Counted from the first letter of the stretch, positions 22,601-33,808 are shown. The stretch is 64,000 nucleotides of DNA from Bursaphelenchus xylophilus (GCA_904066235.2 CAJFCV020000006.1:10974001-11038000), one strand, 5' to 3'. Notes: a model not told the origin generated them from the letters alone. Program-made: numbers and translations.

Positions 22601-25600
22601 CATTTTGAATTTTTTTTATTTGTTTTATATTTTTTTGAGAATTGAGATTCTTCCTTGAACTGACGGAAAATAATTAAAAAAATTTTTTAATTTTTTTTTG
22701 GCTTGGAAGACAAAAAAAATCCGTTTTGAAGGTAAAATACGTTTTTTATAATTTAGAAATTTCAAAACTCTTTTTTCAGGTAAAATACGTTTTTTGTAAT
22801 TTTCCGTTTTGAAGGTAAAATACGGTTTTTATAATAGAAATTTCAAAAGTCATTTATTTTTGAGTTTTAATAAAAAATTTTCCGAAAAAATTTCAACTTT
22901 TTTCCATTCCCAAAAATAATTTTTAAACCCCCCAAAAACCCTCTAAAACTCCCTACAGTATAGCTCATTGTTTCCTCTTCAAACGACTTTTCGTGCACAA
23001 CCTCCATCACATTCGGCTGGCGGAAAGACTTGTTCAAAATAGTCCGTTTCCGCGATATCACCGGCATAGCCAGTTTCGCGCGGTCAGCGCCACACATGGA
23101 ATAGGATTTGCCCAATCGCTTGGCTCCTAATGAGGAGCGACGCCAGTGTCGACGCTTTTCCGGGTCCTAAAGCACTTGCAAATTGGGAAATGAGGAGAGT
23201 TTTGGGGGAGAAAAAGGTTAGTAGGCGCGTTTTTGTTAGTGTATCCAAAAAAAGTTAGAGGCGTAAAAACTTGTTGTTAGTCAGATTGCAAAAAGTAAAA
23301 AACGGGTGGTACTGCACGACAGAAATGCACTGTAAGTCGCGACGAAAAGTTTAGGCGTAGCCGAGAAATTGAACGGCCTTTGCGGCCGAGAGAGTAGAAA
23401 AAATGCGGGGAGCGGTCAGAGAAAAACTATTTTTTGGCCATAATTAGTTTTGTGCGGACATTGATTTTTTGTATAAACATTCCCCTCTACGGTAGAAATA
23501 GGCATGAGTATTTTCATGGCAAAATTTGCAAAAAAGCGCCGCATTTTTACCAACACTTGTGACATGTGTTGATTAAAGACCATGCACGTCAAACTGAGAT
23601 AAGCTAAAACAGTCCGGTGAATGGATTGGCTATTTGCCAAAAAAAGACGCGAAAAAACGTTTTGTCGGGGAAGAAATGGGGAATTTTTGGGGCGAGAGAG
23701 TGCGCTTTTGCGTGTCTTTTTTCTCTCTTTCTCTGCGAAATCAAGACGAAGTGTAAAAAACCGATAGCGAAGGGTCTATTTTGACGTGCCATGCCCAAAC
23801 TGTACATGCAAAAGTTAAAGAAAGCTTGTGCGTCGCAGATCAACACTTCCCTTGTTAGCAACAGAAAATTAGCGAGAAATTGTTAGTTCAAGCAAAAAAC
23901 CATAGATTTTTCTTTACAGTAGAGCCGAGGAATCGTTTCTCCATCTTTGTCAATTGAATCTTCAAAAACTTACGAACCAATAAGTCGTCTCCTGAAAAAT
24001 CAACCACAAAAATAAAGCTGTTAGTAAAGAAGCAGTTAATAAGCATTCAAAACTCTCAAAGCCTTACAAAAACTTTGTGCATTTCGAAGGATCCCATCGA
24101 GAGTTTCCCCGTCAACAACGGCTTGGTGCTCAACGATCTGGCTGACGATGACGTTGACAGCGGAGGCGAGGATTCGCGAGTTTGCAGCGTCTCAAACCGC
24201 TGGTCCGCGTACATTTTGAAGAAGCGGCTGGACTGAGTGGCCAGGAGTTGCTCGGGAGTGCCCTCTTCAACGATTTGGCCGTTGTCGAGGACGATGACGC
24301 GATCCGCGTTGCGGACGGTGCTTAGGCTGAAAGTGGGATTTTTAGAAGGTAATTGGGGGCGGGGTTAAAATTTTTGATTTTTGAGGGATATTTGCATAAT
24401 GAAAATGTAAAAATAAAGTGTTTAGGCAAATTTTTTGCTAAAATTTAAAAGTTCAATTTTTCAAAAATCGACCGGTCGATTTTTTTGAAATTTTGCACAC
24501 GTCTTTTTAATAGGCCACTTAGAAATTCCTGAAATTTTCTAACACTTTTTTGCAAGCGCAGCCGAGATACTCCCCCAAAAATGCTTTGTCTGCCGACTCC
24601 TCATTTTTCGCACTCTCTCGCAAAGACCCTTGAATATCTCAGTTCTACTTGCGATTTGCGGGAGAAAATTTTCACTGATTCATTTGTCGCCTATTTCGAG
24701 TATGTATGCAAAATTTGAACAGAATCAGTGAGTCCAGAGAGTCCAGAGTCAAGTTTAGTGTACCTTATTCGAATTTTTTAGTTTTCTTACCGATGAGCAA
24801 TCGTAATCGTCGTGATTCCCTTGCTAGCGGCGTCAATTGCCATCTGAACTTCTCCTTCGTGTTTTGTATCCAGCGCTGACGTGGCTTCATCGAAAATTAT
24901 AAGCGACGGATTTCGAATGACAGCTCTGGCAATGGCAACTCGTTGTTTTTGCCCACCGGACAGTTGATGACCTCTGAAAAGGATGAAAAATAATTTTAAA
25001 CGCAATAAAAGCGAGTTTTTAATTTAAAATCGCAAAAAAATATTTTTTTGTAAATTGTCGTCCTCCGTATTTTACCCAAACTATTCAAAGAAATCGATCA
25101 AAAAAGATTCGATCAGGATGAGATTCGAACTCACGCGGGGAAACCCCAATGGATTAGCAGTCCATCGCCTTAACCACTCGGCCACCTGATCACATTCGAG
25201 CGGATGACCGAAAAAGGATTTGAAACGGTTTGCGAACGGGGGGAAATAATTGGAAAGGGCATGGGAAGGGGGAAACGAATAATATGCGTTTTGAAAAATA
25301 AGTTTTGAAATAATTTGAGGGTCAACCTCGATTTTTTTTCACAAATTTCCACAGCTAATTTCCCCAAGAAATTTACCTGATACTTTTCAAAAATTGGTGA
25401 AGATATTGATGATTTTTTTGGACTAGAGAGCATGCGAAATGCGGAAGGTGATCAGAGAAAAAGTTTTCTGGCCATTTTTTTATCGAATTTTTGGAAGGAA
25501 AAAATTGATTTTTTGTTAAAAACTACACGCTTTACTTCGAATTAAGTGCGCAATATTCAGCTCGCAAATCGTAAATATTTTTCTTTGATTTTTTTGAAAT

Positions 25601-28600
25601 TTTTTGTTCCATAAAGTTTGTATTTGAAATTTTGACAACTTTCTAGAGCTTTGTTATTCACGTTTCGCACTTCTCGCGGCCTAAAAGCCGAAAAAAACAT
25701 AAAATTTTGCCTCTTTCTACCAAAAAATTAAACATTTTTTTATCCCAAAACAAATTTGTCACCATCCTTTTTTGCCAAGTTAAGATTTTTTTTCAAAAAT
25801 GACAACCTCTTTTTTCATGGGAATTTTGAAAATCTCAATTTTTTCGGTGATTGAAGGAAAATTCGAAAAAAAATCTCACCGATCCCCAACCCTCGTTTTC
25901 ATTCCATCCGGCAATGCGTTGATGAAATGCCAGGCCTCCGCTCTTCTGGCGGCATCGTTCACATCCCCTTGGCTTGCATTCAAATGGCCGTATCGAATGT
26001 TATCGGCGATGGTGCCATCAAACAAAGCCGGTTCTTGACTGACAAGGCCAATTCGGGCGCGAAGAAGGTCGGGACAGACTTCGCGGACATTCGTTCCGTC
26101 GAAGAGGATCTAAAAATTGGAAAAAGAAAAAAAATTTGATTTTTTCCAAAAAAAATATTTTTAATTATATTCAAAGTTAATATATATGTATTTACTTGCT
26201 CTTAACTTACCTCTCCACCCTGACAATCGTAAAACCGCAGAATCAGCGCAGTTAGCGTCGATTTTCCCGAGCCACTCGAGCCGACGATGGCCAAGTGCTC
26301 GCCGGGCCTGATGTCCAACGAAATCCCTTTTATCACCTGGTAAAATACGGTATATAGTGCTTAGCATTAATCCTACCTCCACGTCAGGCCTTGATGGATA
26401 GCTGAATCTGACATTTCTGAAAGAAATCGAAGCACTTTCTTGGATAATGCTGAACTTTGGACACGATAGGAGCTGTTTCAGCTGAAAAAATAACGAGTTT
26501 ATACTTGTATCAAAAAATGTAGCCAAATACCTCCCTCTCCAAGTGAAAAAACTCCGATTTCAAATGCCCGCCCGCTCTCTTTCGTGAGGGAAAGGGCGCG
26601 CCCTTCGAAACGAATTTTTTTCACTTGAAGAGGGAGGCATTTTGAAACATTTTTTGATGCTTCCCGGATGCAAAATGGCACTTTTTTGACGCTAGATCAG
26701 GTCCCTCACTGTACCACAAGCTAAGGGGTGAACTGTATATATAGTTATAATCCCCCACCTTTCTTTCGTTATGATCCGTTTCAATTTGCGGCGACTCTTC
26801 CAGAATCTTTTTTACCTCTTGTGCGTTCTGCTTGGACGATGAGACCCCGTTCAAATGGAAGCCAATGCTAATGGACGTCACGCACACATACAGCATATTT
26901 ATGGCCAATGCGGCGAGTCGGCCGGAGTTCTCTCCGCCCACTCGATACATCCCATAGCACAAGGCGGCCGTGAAAATGAGCTCCGTAAACATGACCTGCG
27001 CCAATGCGTCGTAGACTGAGGACGCTCGCAACCGCTCTTCGGTCATTCGATTATGCTCGTTGGCGAGGCGTTCGTATCTGGAAGTGATTGAAGATTTAAG
27101 AATGATAAATATACGTCAATACTTACTTATTAATTGTCTGCCGTTGCGACGCGAATGAGATCACGGTTTGAATGCACAGAAACGTCTCACTGACCAGATT
27201 TGTCATCTTCGTCTGCAAGCTGAACTCTTCGTCCATTGTTTTGCAGAACCACTGAAAATATTGGATTATTTACAATGGCTTCGTTGTCAACCAATACAGC
27301 TTAAAAAATGATGACTTACTTTGCTGAAAATGAGCCGAGTTCCGATCAGCACTGGCAACGCCAGCAACATCACCAACGTCACATCCCATTGAATATAGAA
27401 GCAAACGGACAACGTGACAACGAGATAGACAAAAATGAAGATTGTCATAGGCACGTGGTCTGCGATCCCTTGATAAATCGACTCGGAGTGGCTGAAATTT
27501 CAGAATATCATTTTGTAGGAAAAATAATAAGCACTTTGCCGCATCGAAAATCGCATCGCCGCCGAGAAAATGAATTGTATCGCTGCAAAATCAAAATTTT
27601 GAAACGCCATTGTGCGCATTATTTTCCCGACAGGCTGATAATAAACTTGCAGGCACAGTTTGCAATGCTGACTTTTTCATATTTTAAAAAATTGCATAAA
27701 AAATGTTAAAATATCTCCTACTCATGAAGTGTAGAAGCGACTTGACCGCTATGCCGAGATTCCAACCAAGCAATGTCCATGTGCAACAACTTGCTAATAT
27801 AGGTTCTTCTGGCACGGAAAACTTGACGAATCCCAGAGATCTCCCATGAAAGACGCTGAAATTGTAATGGCAATAAGTATTAGTAAGGAATTTAAAAATT
27901 CCTGTGTCATTGCCGATGAAAAAAAATAAAAAGTTAGGCCGCTTTCTTTGTTTTTTTCGGAATTTGGTCCACGAATCCTTTAACTCCTCTCGTTGAGAAA
28001 TACAGTGACGGTCCTGGTCCAGTGGCCAAAAATGTGGTATCAAAAAAAGTAGCAAAATGCCTGCCTCTCCAACTTAAAACTCTGTTTGGAAGTTCGCGCC
28101 CTTTCCCTCACAGAAACATCTTTTGGAATTGTAGTTTTTTCACTTAAAGAGGGAGGTATTTTGCACCATTTTTTGATACTTCCCCGATGCAAAATGGTAC
28201 GTTTTTTGCCACTCGATCAGGTCCACTGTACATACTCTCAATTTTCTGAACTGGTCAAAAAATCAAATTCGATTGATTGCGACCTCCCATAAAAATGCAG
28301 CAGAGCGACGCCTGTGGCTAACAATAAGACTTGTTGAAAATGTTCAAAGTAAATACTAATATTACAAAACGTGGGCATACTTTGACATATCGAAACAATT
28401 ATGGCCAAGCAAGAAAAACGTGGCCAAAAGAAAAAAGTTTGACCAAAGGTTTTTGATTTGGCCACGTCTTACAAAAAATTGCCCATATTTTTTGACAAAA
28501 AAATTCCACATTTAACATATCACTTCAAAAACTCTAGCTTAGCGTATCGCTTACGCTGTAAAATCAGTCCGTCGGGAAAATAATGTGGATTCGTTGCACC

Positions 28601-30830
28601 TCGGAATCGCCCAATCATCGGTTCGCAACGGCTAGCCGCTGGGTATTTGGTGCCTATTTTTCTGCGAAAAATCCACATTATTTCCCCGACAGACTGCCAT
28701 TACAACGTGAACTTTAATCTTCAACGATCAACCACGCCGCCCTCCTCCTCCTCCTTCGGCCCTCTCATTAATCAAAACGAATCAAACCGAAATCAGATTT
28801 CAACGAAACCATCGCCGCACCTGTATGAATGCCGCAATGAATGTGGCGACGGAGAGCGAGAGCATCGCGACGAAGACGGGCATTGCGGCGTTCGTAAACT
28901 TTTGATCCACCTCCAGTTGGCGGATCTGGTAATCCACGTCCATTTCGGTCTGATTCAGCGGGGTGAAGGGCTCGGAATCCTCGTCTTGTTGCAGTTGGAG
29001 CATGCGGTTGTAGTCGAATTTTACTTCCTGAAAGAGTTAGGTGATTTGAGAGGCTTTACAGAAAATTGCAAAAAAAAAATTTTTTTTGTCTGAATTTTTG
29101 TTCAAATTTTGCGTAGATGTTCCTTGTCTGTCAATCATTAATTCCGAGAAATTTTAGCTCGCGCTTTGCAGAAACAGCCGAGATATTCGACGATCTTTGG
29201 TGGCGGGAGAGTACGCGTAATGTGGAGAGCGGTCAGAGAGAAAGAAAAAGTTTTTTGCCTATATCTTTGCCAATTTAGTATAGAAAAAAACAGTTTTTTT
29301 TTGTGAAAAAGTTGCTCTACGACAGAAGTCAAATTTAGTTGTCAAAACCTCGCAAAAATGTCAAAGCTATGCCAACTTTCAGCCTTTAAGTTTTTATAAA
29401 AATGGCGCCATTTCAAGAAATTCAATGATCTTTATGGCTGGGATAGTACGTAAAAAGCGGAGAGCGGTCAGAGAAACAAATAATTTTTGGCCATGTCTTT
29501 TCAGTTTTGTGCTATAATAAAAAGAGAAATGTTTATCTAAGTTTGTGCCAGGTCTCAACAAAATCTGAGCGTCCCAGTTGGAGCATTCACTAGCTTGCGG
29601 CAAATTTCATCAACGCCTAAAACTTGATGAGTAAAGACTCATTTTGGAGATTTCGCTTTATTACAATTTATTACCATAACACGATTTGATTTTTTATGAC
29701 AAAGTTTACTAATATTTTTGATACATCAATTTTCTTCCAATTCTAGCACAAGATATATGCTGTTTGACCAGGCTTATCAAATGTTTGTCGGTTGATAAAA
29801 CTTCTAATCTTTTTGCTCCCTGTCCCAGAGATTATAAAAAGAGAAAAAAGATTGGCCTTTTGGCTTCCTCGAAGAGACTTTTTTGTTTCGTATGGAACAT
29901 ATTTGTTCAGTGCACACGACGGGAATTTTCTAGTTTGTAAGGCTTTTTTTATTATCTTGAAAAAAATTATGGAGTATTTGGGCTGCTATAGTGTTATTAT
30001 ATGTAGAAACTATATAGATGAAAAGAAGCAGAAGAGTTCCATTTCGATTTCTAGCCCTACTACTTTCTTGCTGAAATGGAAAATGGTACCCTTTTCATGT
30101 GAGATAAGCTTATGAGTTGGTTGTTTGCGCTGTACATGTTTGGCAGAGCTACTAAAAAGGGAAATGTCCCAAGAAAAAATTCTGATAATTTGGACAGTGC
30201 GGTTTTGGCCCATCGCTGCGAAAATTGCAAAGAAAGCAATACATTTCCCCACGACGCTAAGACTTTCTTTAAGTTTTGCATACGATTTGGGCTACGTATC
30301 AATTCCTGAACATTTTGCTGGAGCTTTTCAGAGAAGAGCCGAGATGTGGCCAGTTTTCCCAGCTTTTGACTAAAAAACCCCGGCCGTTTCGGCAAAACGC
30401 TAGCTAAGAATCCTGCATGTGTCTTATTGTTAGAAAAAATTAGATTTTTACCCGGTGTACTTCCCCTGTTAGATAATCCGCAAGGCTCTTACCTCTCTTT
30501 CAATCGCAAAGGTGACAAAATCTCCCATGATAAGCCACACGAATGGGGGAAGGGCTGCTTGAACTAGGGCCATTAACAGTCCGATAATCGACAAGATCCT
30601 AAAACAATACATAATTTCGTACAATGAAATATTTTTTTGCTCTCTGAAACAACGCCGACTTACAAATCCCATTTATCCGCAAAGCTGTACAGTGTACTCA
30701 ACTTGGCTCCCGCCGGCTTTTTCTTTTCCTCTTCCACATGTTCCTCCTCGATTTCTTTTGGTTCCAAAATATCCGATTGTTCAATCGGCCGCGGAATGTC
30801 GACTGGCCGTTCATCAGATACTTTACTCAT
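16687..30830 (-). CDS. pgp: P-glycoprotein (ABCB1-type full ABC transporter), 1374 residues, 23 exons
   Basis: ATP-driven exporter of lipophilic compounds in the plasma membrane. Exons, transcript order: 30830-30664, 30598-30493, 29027-28821, 27855-27722, 27491-27320, 27251-27127, 27077-26759, 26481-26377, 26336-26211, 26109-25880, 24973-24791, 24326-24068, 23991-23974, 23166-22957, 22228-21974, 21252-21091, 21039-20836, 20709-20609, 19594-19454, 19409-19250, 18279-18085, 18034-17629, 16826-16687; 4125 bases, every junction in phase. Order: cytosolic N-tail, TMD1, NBD1, a long basic linker (about 640-790), TMD2, NBD2. NBD1 has Walker [10 protein letters not shown] (464-472), LSGGQ (568-572), DE at 592-593 and His624. 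NBD2 has GPSGSGKSS (1169-1177), LSGGQ (1275-1279), DE at 1299-1300 and His1331 (AHH instead of the usual AHR). Both sites look competent. Exon 13 is an 18-base microexon. Introns are loaded with MITEs, a GC-rich minisatellite and a tRNA. The paralogue number cannot be assigned. Confidence 0.93.
16862..17628. repeat. GC-rich minisatellite in the last P-glycoprotein intron
   Basis: From about 17095 to 17530 degenerate units of roughly 55-65 bp repeat the phrase GGGCCGGGCCATAGCTC followed by CCGGCCTGAAGATC-like text. It is far more GC-rich than its surroundings. Open frames through it are repeat artefacts. The rest of the intron holds nothing I recognise. Confidence 0.7.
18323..18535. mobile_element. 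Family D MITE, copy 1, 5-bp duplication CGCTG
   Basis: Starts CACGTCGAACTGAAG, ends CTCAGTTTGACGTG. CGCTG flanks both sides (18318-18322 and 18536-18540). Interior phrases GGGGCGAGAGAGTACG and AAAAAACCGATAGCGAAG are shared with the other three copies. It lies in intron 20 of the P-glycoprotein gene. Confidence 0.85.
18724..18963. mobile_element. Family C MITE with TA duplication
   Basis: Left end CAGTGGGGGACCTGATCC; the right end is a diverged inverted copy ending TTCACTG. TA flanks at 18722-18723 and 18964-18965. The arms carry TTTTGCATCCGGGAAG and its complement. Confidence 0.85.
19035..19232. repeat. Diverged single arm of a foldback element H relative
   Basis: Phrases TTCAAAAAAGGCATCAAATG, TCTCCGCCAAAAAATGGTCTC and TTTCTTGATAACACTCTGTA line up in order with the right arm of the element at 5445-6544, ending at the same terminus. 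It is in P-glycoprotein intron 20, next to families D and C. Confidence 0.6.
19803..20491. mobile_element. Family B MITE inside a family C MITE, TTA duplication
   Basis: Starts CAAGGGAAGTACTCCAAGTG, ends with the inverted form GTACTTCCCCTG. TTA is duplicated at 19800-19802 and 20492-20494. It is itself interrupted by the family D element at 19916-20140. Without that insert it is about 460 bp. Confidence 0.85.
19916..20140. mobile_element. Family D MITE, copy 2, inside the family B element, duplication CGCCG
   Basis: Starts CACGTCAAACTGAGG, ends CTCAGTTTGACGTG. CGCCG is duplicated at 19911-19915 and 20141-20145. It is the innermost of three nested elements. Confidence 0.88.
21634..21788. mobile_element. 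Family A1 MITE in P-glycoprotein intron 15
   Basis: Near-complete copy: AGTCTGTCGGGAAAATAATG at left, TTTTCCCGACAGAGTGG at right, interior GAGAAAATGAATTGTACCGC. Confidence 0.8.
22240..22830. repeat. AT-rich tandem repeat with a TCCGTTTTGAAGG core
   Basis: Three to four units of about 190-200 bp, each carrying TCCGTTTTGAAGGTAAAATA, fill much of P-glycoprotein intron 14. The rest is poly-T and poly-A rich sequence. Confidence 0.65.
23270..23858. repeat. Family B repeat interrupted by family D
   Basis: The right end (ACACTTCCCTTG followed by TTA at 23859) and the interior GGCCGAGAGAGTAGAAAAAA core identify family B. The left end is decayed. A family D element is inserted at 23585-23788. Confidence 0.6.
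23585..23788. mobile_element. Family D MITE, copy 3, duplication CCATG
   Basis: Starts CACGTCAAACTGAGATAAG. The right end is slightly shortened (TTTTGACGTG). CCATG is duplicated at 23580-23584 and 23789-23793. It is inserted in a family B repeat in P-glycoprotein intron 13. Confidence 0.85.
24400..24760. repeat. Decayed family B repeat in P-glycoprotein intron 11
   Basis: TTTGCACACGTCTTTTTAAT, CGCACTCTCTCGCAAAGACC and GCGGGAGAAAATTTTCAC match the family order. The ends are not intact. A 22-bp perfect palindrome (core AAATCGACCGGTCGATTT) lies at 24463-24484. Confidence 0.5.
25110..25191 (-). tRNA. tRNA-Ser(GCU), in intron 10 of the P-glycoprotein gene
   Basis: On the minus strand the 82-base sequence folds as a cloverleaf with a 7-bp acceptor stem (GATCAGG / CCTGATC). 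The D arm has GGCCGAGTGGTTAAGGC. The anticodon loop ACTGCTAAT gives anticodon GCT, reading serine AGC/AGU codons. A long variable arm (TTGGGGTTTCCCCGCG) is typical of serine tRNA, and the T loop is GTTCGAATC. There is no intron. CCA is not encoded, as expected in eukaryotes. The internal A and B boxes match the RNA polymerase III consensus. It has the same orientation as the host gene. Confidence 0.95.
26515..26711. repeat. Family C MITE, left end missing
   Basis: Both arms are present from AAATACCTCCCTCTCCAAGT onward and the right end reads AGATCAGGTCCCTCACTG followed by TA. It is in P-glycoprotein intron 7. Confidence 0.75.
27506..27641. repeat. Family A1 MITE, degenerate, in P-glycoprotein intron 4
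   Basis: GCATCGAAAATCGCATCGCC and TTATTTTCCCGACAGGCTGA match the family. The left terminus is decayed (TTTTGTAGGAAAAATAATAA). Confidence 0.7.
28003..28228. mobile_element. Family C MITE in P-glycoprotein intron 3
   Basis: Left end CAGTGACGGTCCTGGTCCAG, right end TCGATCAGGTCCACTG. TA flanks at 28001-28002 and 28229-28230. Confidence 0.8.
28565..28697. mobile_element. Family A2 MITE in P-glycoprotein intron 3
   Basis: Left end TCAGTCCGTCGGGAAAATAA, right end TTTCCCCGACAGACTG; interior GCAACGGCTAGCCGCTG. Confidence 0.75.
29130..29610. repeat. Family B repeats, decayed, in P-glycoprotein intron 2
   Basis: Two cores (GGAGAGTACGCGTAATGTGG and ATAGTACGTAAAAAGCGGAG) follow each other. The sequence to 30480 ends with another family B terminus (GTACTTCCCCTG + TTA near 30469), so this intron is largely repeat-derived. 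Confidence 0.5.
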
Positions 30831-30936
30831 ATTAGATCCCGAATTATGGCATATATTGTTGATTTAGAGGTATTTCATTAAGGTTGAGGTCTGAAAATTA
30901 AGAGCTCTGCTTTGTTATAAATCATCATAGAAAACC

Positions 30937-30946
30937 ACGTGGGTTA
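30937..30946. promoter_or_regulatory. E-box palindrome upstream of the P-glycoprotein start
   Basis: CCACGTGG lies about 110 bases upstream of the start codon. CACGTG is bound by bHLH factors of the Myc/TFEB type. Whether it is used here is unknown. Confidence 0.25.
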
Positions 30947-31017
30947 ATATAAATCAAGAAAGAAATGTTTTTCAGACAACAATAGCGCTCTAGTTGAAAA
31001 AAAATATCCGTGTAGTC

Positions 31018-31275
31018 TCATAATAGACACAAGGCGGGACTATACCCTAATTTTATGATGATTAGAATAATAATAGAAGACGGTAGAAGGTAAATAGTCG
31101 CCCATAAAGTGTAATGGTATAAATATAACATCATCCTCGTATAACGATCGAACTTTTGCGCGTTTTTATTATTCATTACTTGTCCCATAGAGTGCGTAGT
31201 CCTTTTGCCGCTTTTGTCGCCGATGTCGCACAGTGCGACGAACCCAAAAGACGCTGTCTGCACAGGATCTTTCAA
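31018..31275 (-). other. Open frame with a membrane-like C-terminus, possible exon or gene relic
   Basis: The frame of 85 residues ends in a hydrophobic stretch (YLLPSSIIILIIIKLGYS) after a basic, polar part (DKSGKRTTHSMGQ). It starts with a decayed repeat background upstream, and I find no partner exons. It could be a remnant of a membrane-protein gene or chance. Confidence 0.2.
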
Positions 31276-31393
31276 GTTGCGAAGAAAAATGGACAGGGAG
31301 GTACCCCTTGCCAGGCCGGAGTGGAAGAAAAAAATGGTAAGGGGGGACCAAGGTAATTTTCACGAAGCACTGCGAAAAGTTCTTACACGGTGA

Positions 31394-31550
31394 CAAGTCT
31401 GTCGGGAAAATAATGAAAACCACGTCGCATCGAAAATCACATCGCCGCCGAGAAAATGAACTGGGTCGCGGCAAAATCCAATTGCTTTTCACCTCAGCGA
31501 CGCGATCGGTGCAGCGACTTTGTGCTCATTATTTTTCCGACAGGTTGATA
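31394..31550. mobile_element. Family A1 MITE
   Basis: AAGTCTGTCGGGAAAATAAT at left, ATTTTTCCGACAGGTTGATA at right; interior CACATCGCCGCCGAGAAAAT. Confidence 0.75.
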
Positions 31551-31555
31551 GCAAA

Positions 31556-31700
31556 CTGTTGGCAAAATAATGTGGATTTGTTGCGCCATAAAGTAATCGC
31601 TTTGCTACGGCCAACTGAGGCCAGAAATGTGATACGCTACTGCGGCGAGGCAATACATTTTCCTGCAGCAACTCCACACTATTTTCCCGACAGACTAATA
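31556..31700. mobile_element. Family A2 MITE, adjoining an A1 copy
   Basis: Left part TTGGCAAAATAATGTGGATT, right end ATTTTCCCGACAGACTAATA; interior GCCATAAAGTAATCGCTTTG. It begins within ten bases of the A1 copy's end. Confidence 0.65.
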
Positions 31701-32253
31701 ACCCGCAAATTACTCCGCTCAAATCCCGGTTAACTCCCAAACTTTAAAACAAAAATAATCAACGGGCTTTGTTTATTTTTAGAAAACCGCTTAATTTTAT
31801 TTGTCCCCGCGGGTCGTCAGTTTATTAGATAACAAGATCGCAAAACAGTCTCTCAGCCCAAAAAAAGGTGTAATGTTTTCGGACGGGCGGTTGGTGTGAA
31901 GGAGTTCAGACATGGAATTTTATAAATCAAAAGAATGTTTGGGGAAAATACATCGGAATGGGGGTGTAATATGAAAGATTTGGAATTGACAAATAATGTG
32001 ATAAAAGGGCGATAAAGGTGTGATTCAAATTATTAATAGAGTCGCGAAATAGAGCGCTGACAATTTTAAGAAAAAAAAGTTAAATTTGAAAAGTTTAGGA
32101 CGCTTGGATTTTGATGAAATTTGTCAAATATTTGGAGAAATTTGGAGAAAAGTCGACATTGTTTTCCCGACAGACCTATAGTACCAACAAAAATGTTTTT
32201 TGGACATAGCGGAGGCTAAATTTATCAGCAATTGATATATGATCTAAAAGGAG

Positions 32254-32690
32254 AAGTATCCCAAGTGCGACGCTCAGATTTTAATGAAACTTGGAGCAAA
32301 TTCAGATTAGTTTTTTCTCAATATATAAGCGAGATTTCTAGCACGCATTTTGTAGAAATCACCGAGATTTTTAGGTCAAAAGATGGTAAAAATGTGACAC
32401 TTTTTGGAAAAGTTTGGCATGAAAAGTTTCACAGTTTTTTTTGTAGTAGAGGGTGATGTTTCCATAAAAAAATATTTTTTCCACTTGAAACTAGCAAAGA
32501 TACGGACAGAAAAGTGTTTTTCTCTCTGGCCGCGCTCCAAGATTTGCCTACTCTCTCGGCCACAAAGATAGTTGGATATCTTGGCTCTCCCCTACAAGCG
32601 CGAGCTAAAACTTTCAGGCCTTGATATGTGGCTGATGTCCAAAAGGCTTGCAAATTTTAAAGAAAATCTCAGCGTCGCACTTAAAGTATC
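32254..32690. mobile_element. Family B MITE, nearly full length
   Basis: Begins AGGAGAAGTATCCCAAGTGC and ends AGCGTCGCACTTAAAGTATC. The interior holds GGCATGAAAAGTTTCACAG and CTACTCTCTCGGCCACAAAG in the usual order, about 437 bp. Confidence 0.7.
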
Positions 32691-32810
32691 GGTCTGTCGG
32701 GAAAATAATGAGGACACTGTCACTGGTATCAAAAAGGCTCAGCTGCCAAGATACTCCGATACCAAAAAAAAGGCTCAAATGCCATGATTTCCTGTTGTAT
32801 GGATCTGTCG

Positions 32811-32983
32811 GGAAAATAATGAGCGCAATGTTGGTCTGGCGGGAAAATAATGAGCGAAATGTCGCTGCGCCAGTAGCACCGCTGAATGAAAAAAAAATTG
32901 ATTTTGCAGCAACACAATTCATTTTATCGGTAGTGATGTGCTTTTCTATGCGACAAGTGCTCATTATTTTCCCGACAGACTGA
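32811..32983. repeat. Family A1 MITE with a duplicated left end
   Basis: The phrase CGGGAAAATAATGAGCG appears twice within 35 bases at the left, followed by one interior and the right end TTTTCCCGACAGACTGA. A further lone left end is at 32692-32710. Confidence 0.65.
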
Positions 32984-33808
32984 AGCCAACTTTCTCAAAA
33001 TTGATAAAAAAAAAATTTCCCCATATTTTTTGATAACTAACCTTTTCAAAATCAATTTTTAAACCAGTTAGCCCCTCAAATCCCGCTCATAAAAGGGTTG
33101 AAACTGCGAAAATGATTTATCAGCGGATTCCAAAACAAAAAGGTAATAAAAAGGAGCCTCAAAGATGCGCTGCTTTGGAGGTGGTTTTTTCGAAAATCGT
33201 CCAAATTTTTTTTTGTTTTTTTTTCGCTTTTTCTTCGTATAAGTTTGCGGAACGAGCAATAGAGTTTGTAGTAATATGGGCAATGAAAAAGTTTTCAAAA
33301 TTTCGAAAATTTCGCTGATAAAAAGGGAAAATAAAAAATAAAAATGATTGGAGATAAGATAAAAGACAGGAAAGTGCGAACCGCAGGGCTTAGAGAAAAT
33401 TGGCTTATGGGGAAAGTTCTCCAAGTGCGACGCTCAGATTTTGGTTGAACTTGGCACAAATGTAGAATAATTTTTTTTCAAGACATATGCGAGACTTCTA
33501 GCTCGTTCTCGGCAGAAATAACTGAAGATATTTTTCGGCAGAGGAAAAGAAAAATTCGATACTTTTGATAAGGTGTATTATACAGTCGCATAATATAACT
33601 TGTAAATAAATATGCTGTTTTATAGAAAAGATGCAAGGAGGACCAAAAAAGCCATAAAAAATGATGGTTCTCTTAATTTTTTTCAAACTTTCGTCTACAA
33701 GGGTCCTTCAATATCAGTCAGGAAAATAATGTTGGGTTGTTCCAGAAAGTGCGTAGACTTTTCATAGCTATGCGAAGTACTTCATTTCGCACTGAGCACT
33801 TCACAGTA

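Noticed and set aside
28258..28303. Possible small exon of the P-glycoprotein gene ([15 protein letters not shown])
   Set aside because: It reads like a membrane helix, but it cannot be joined in phase with exons 3 and 5, and exon 3 joins exon 4 (27855-27722) directly in frame with the expected family sequence.
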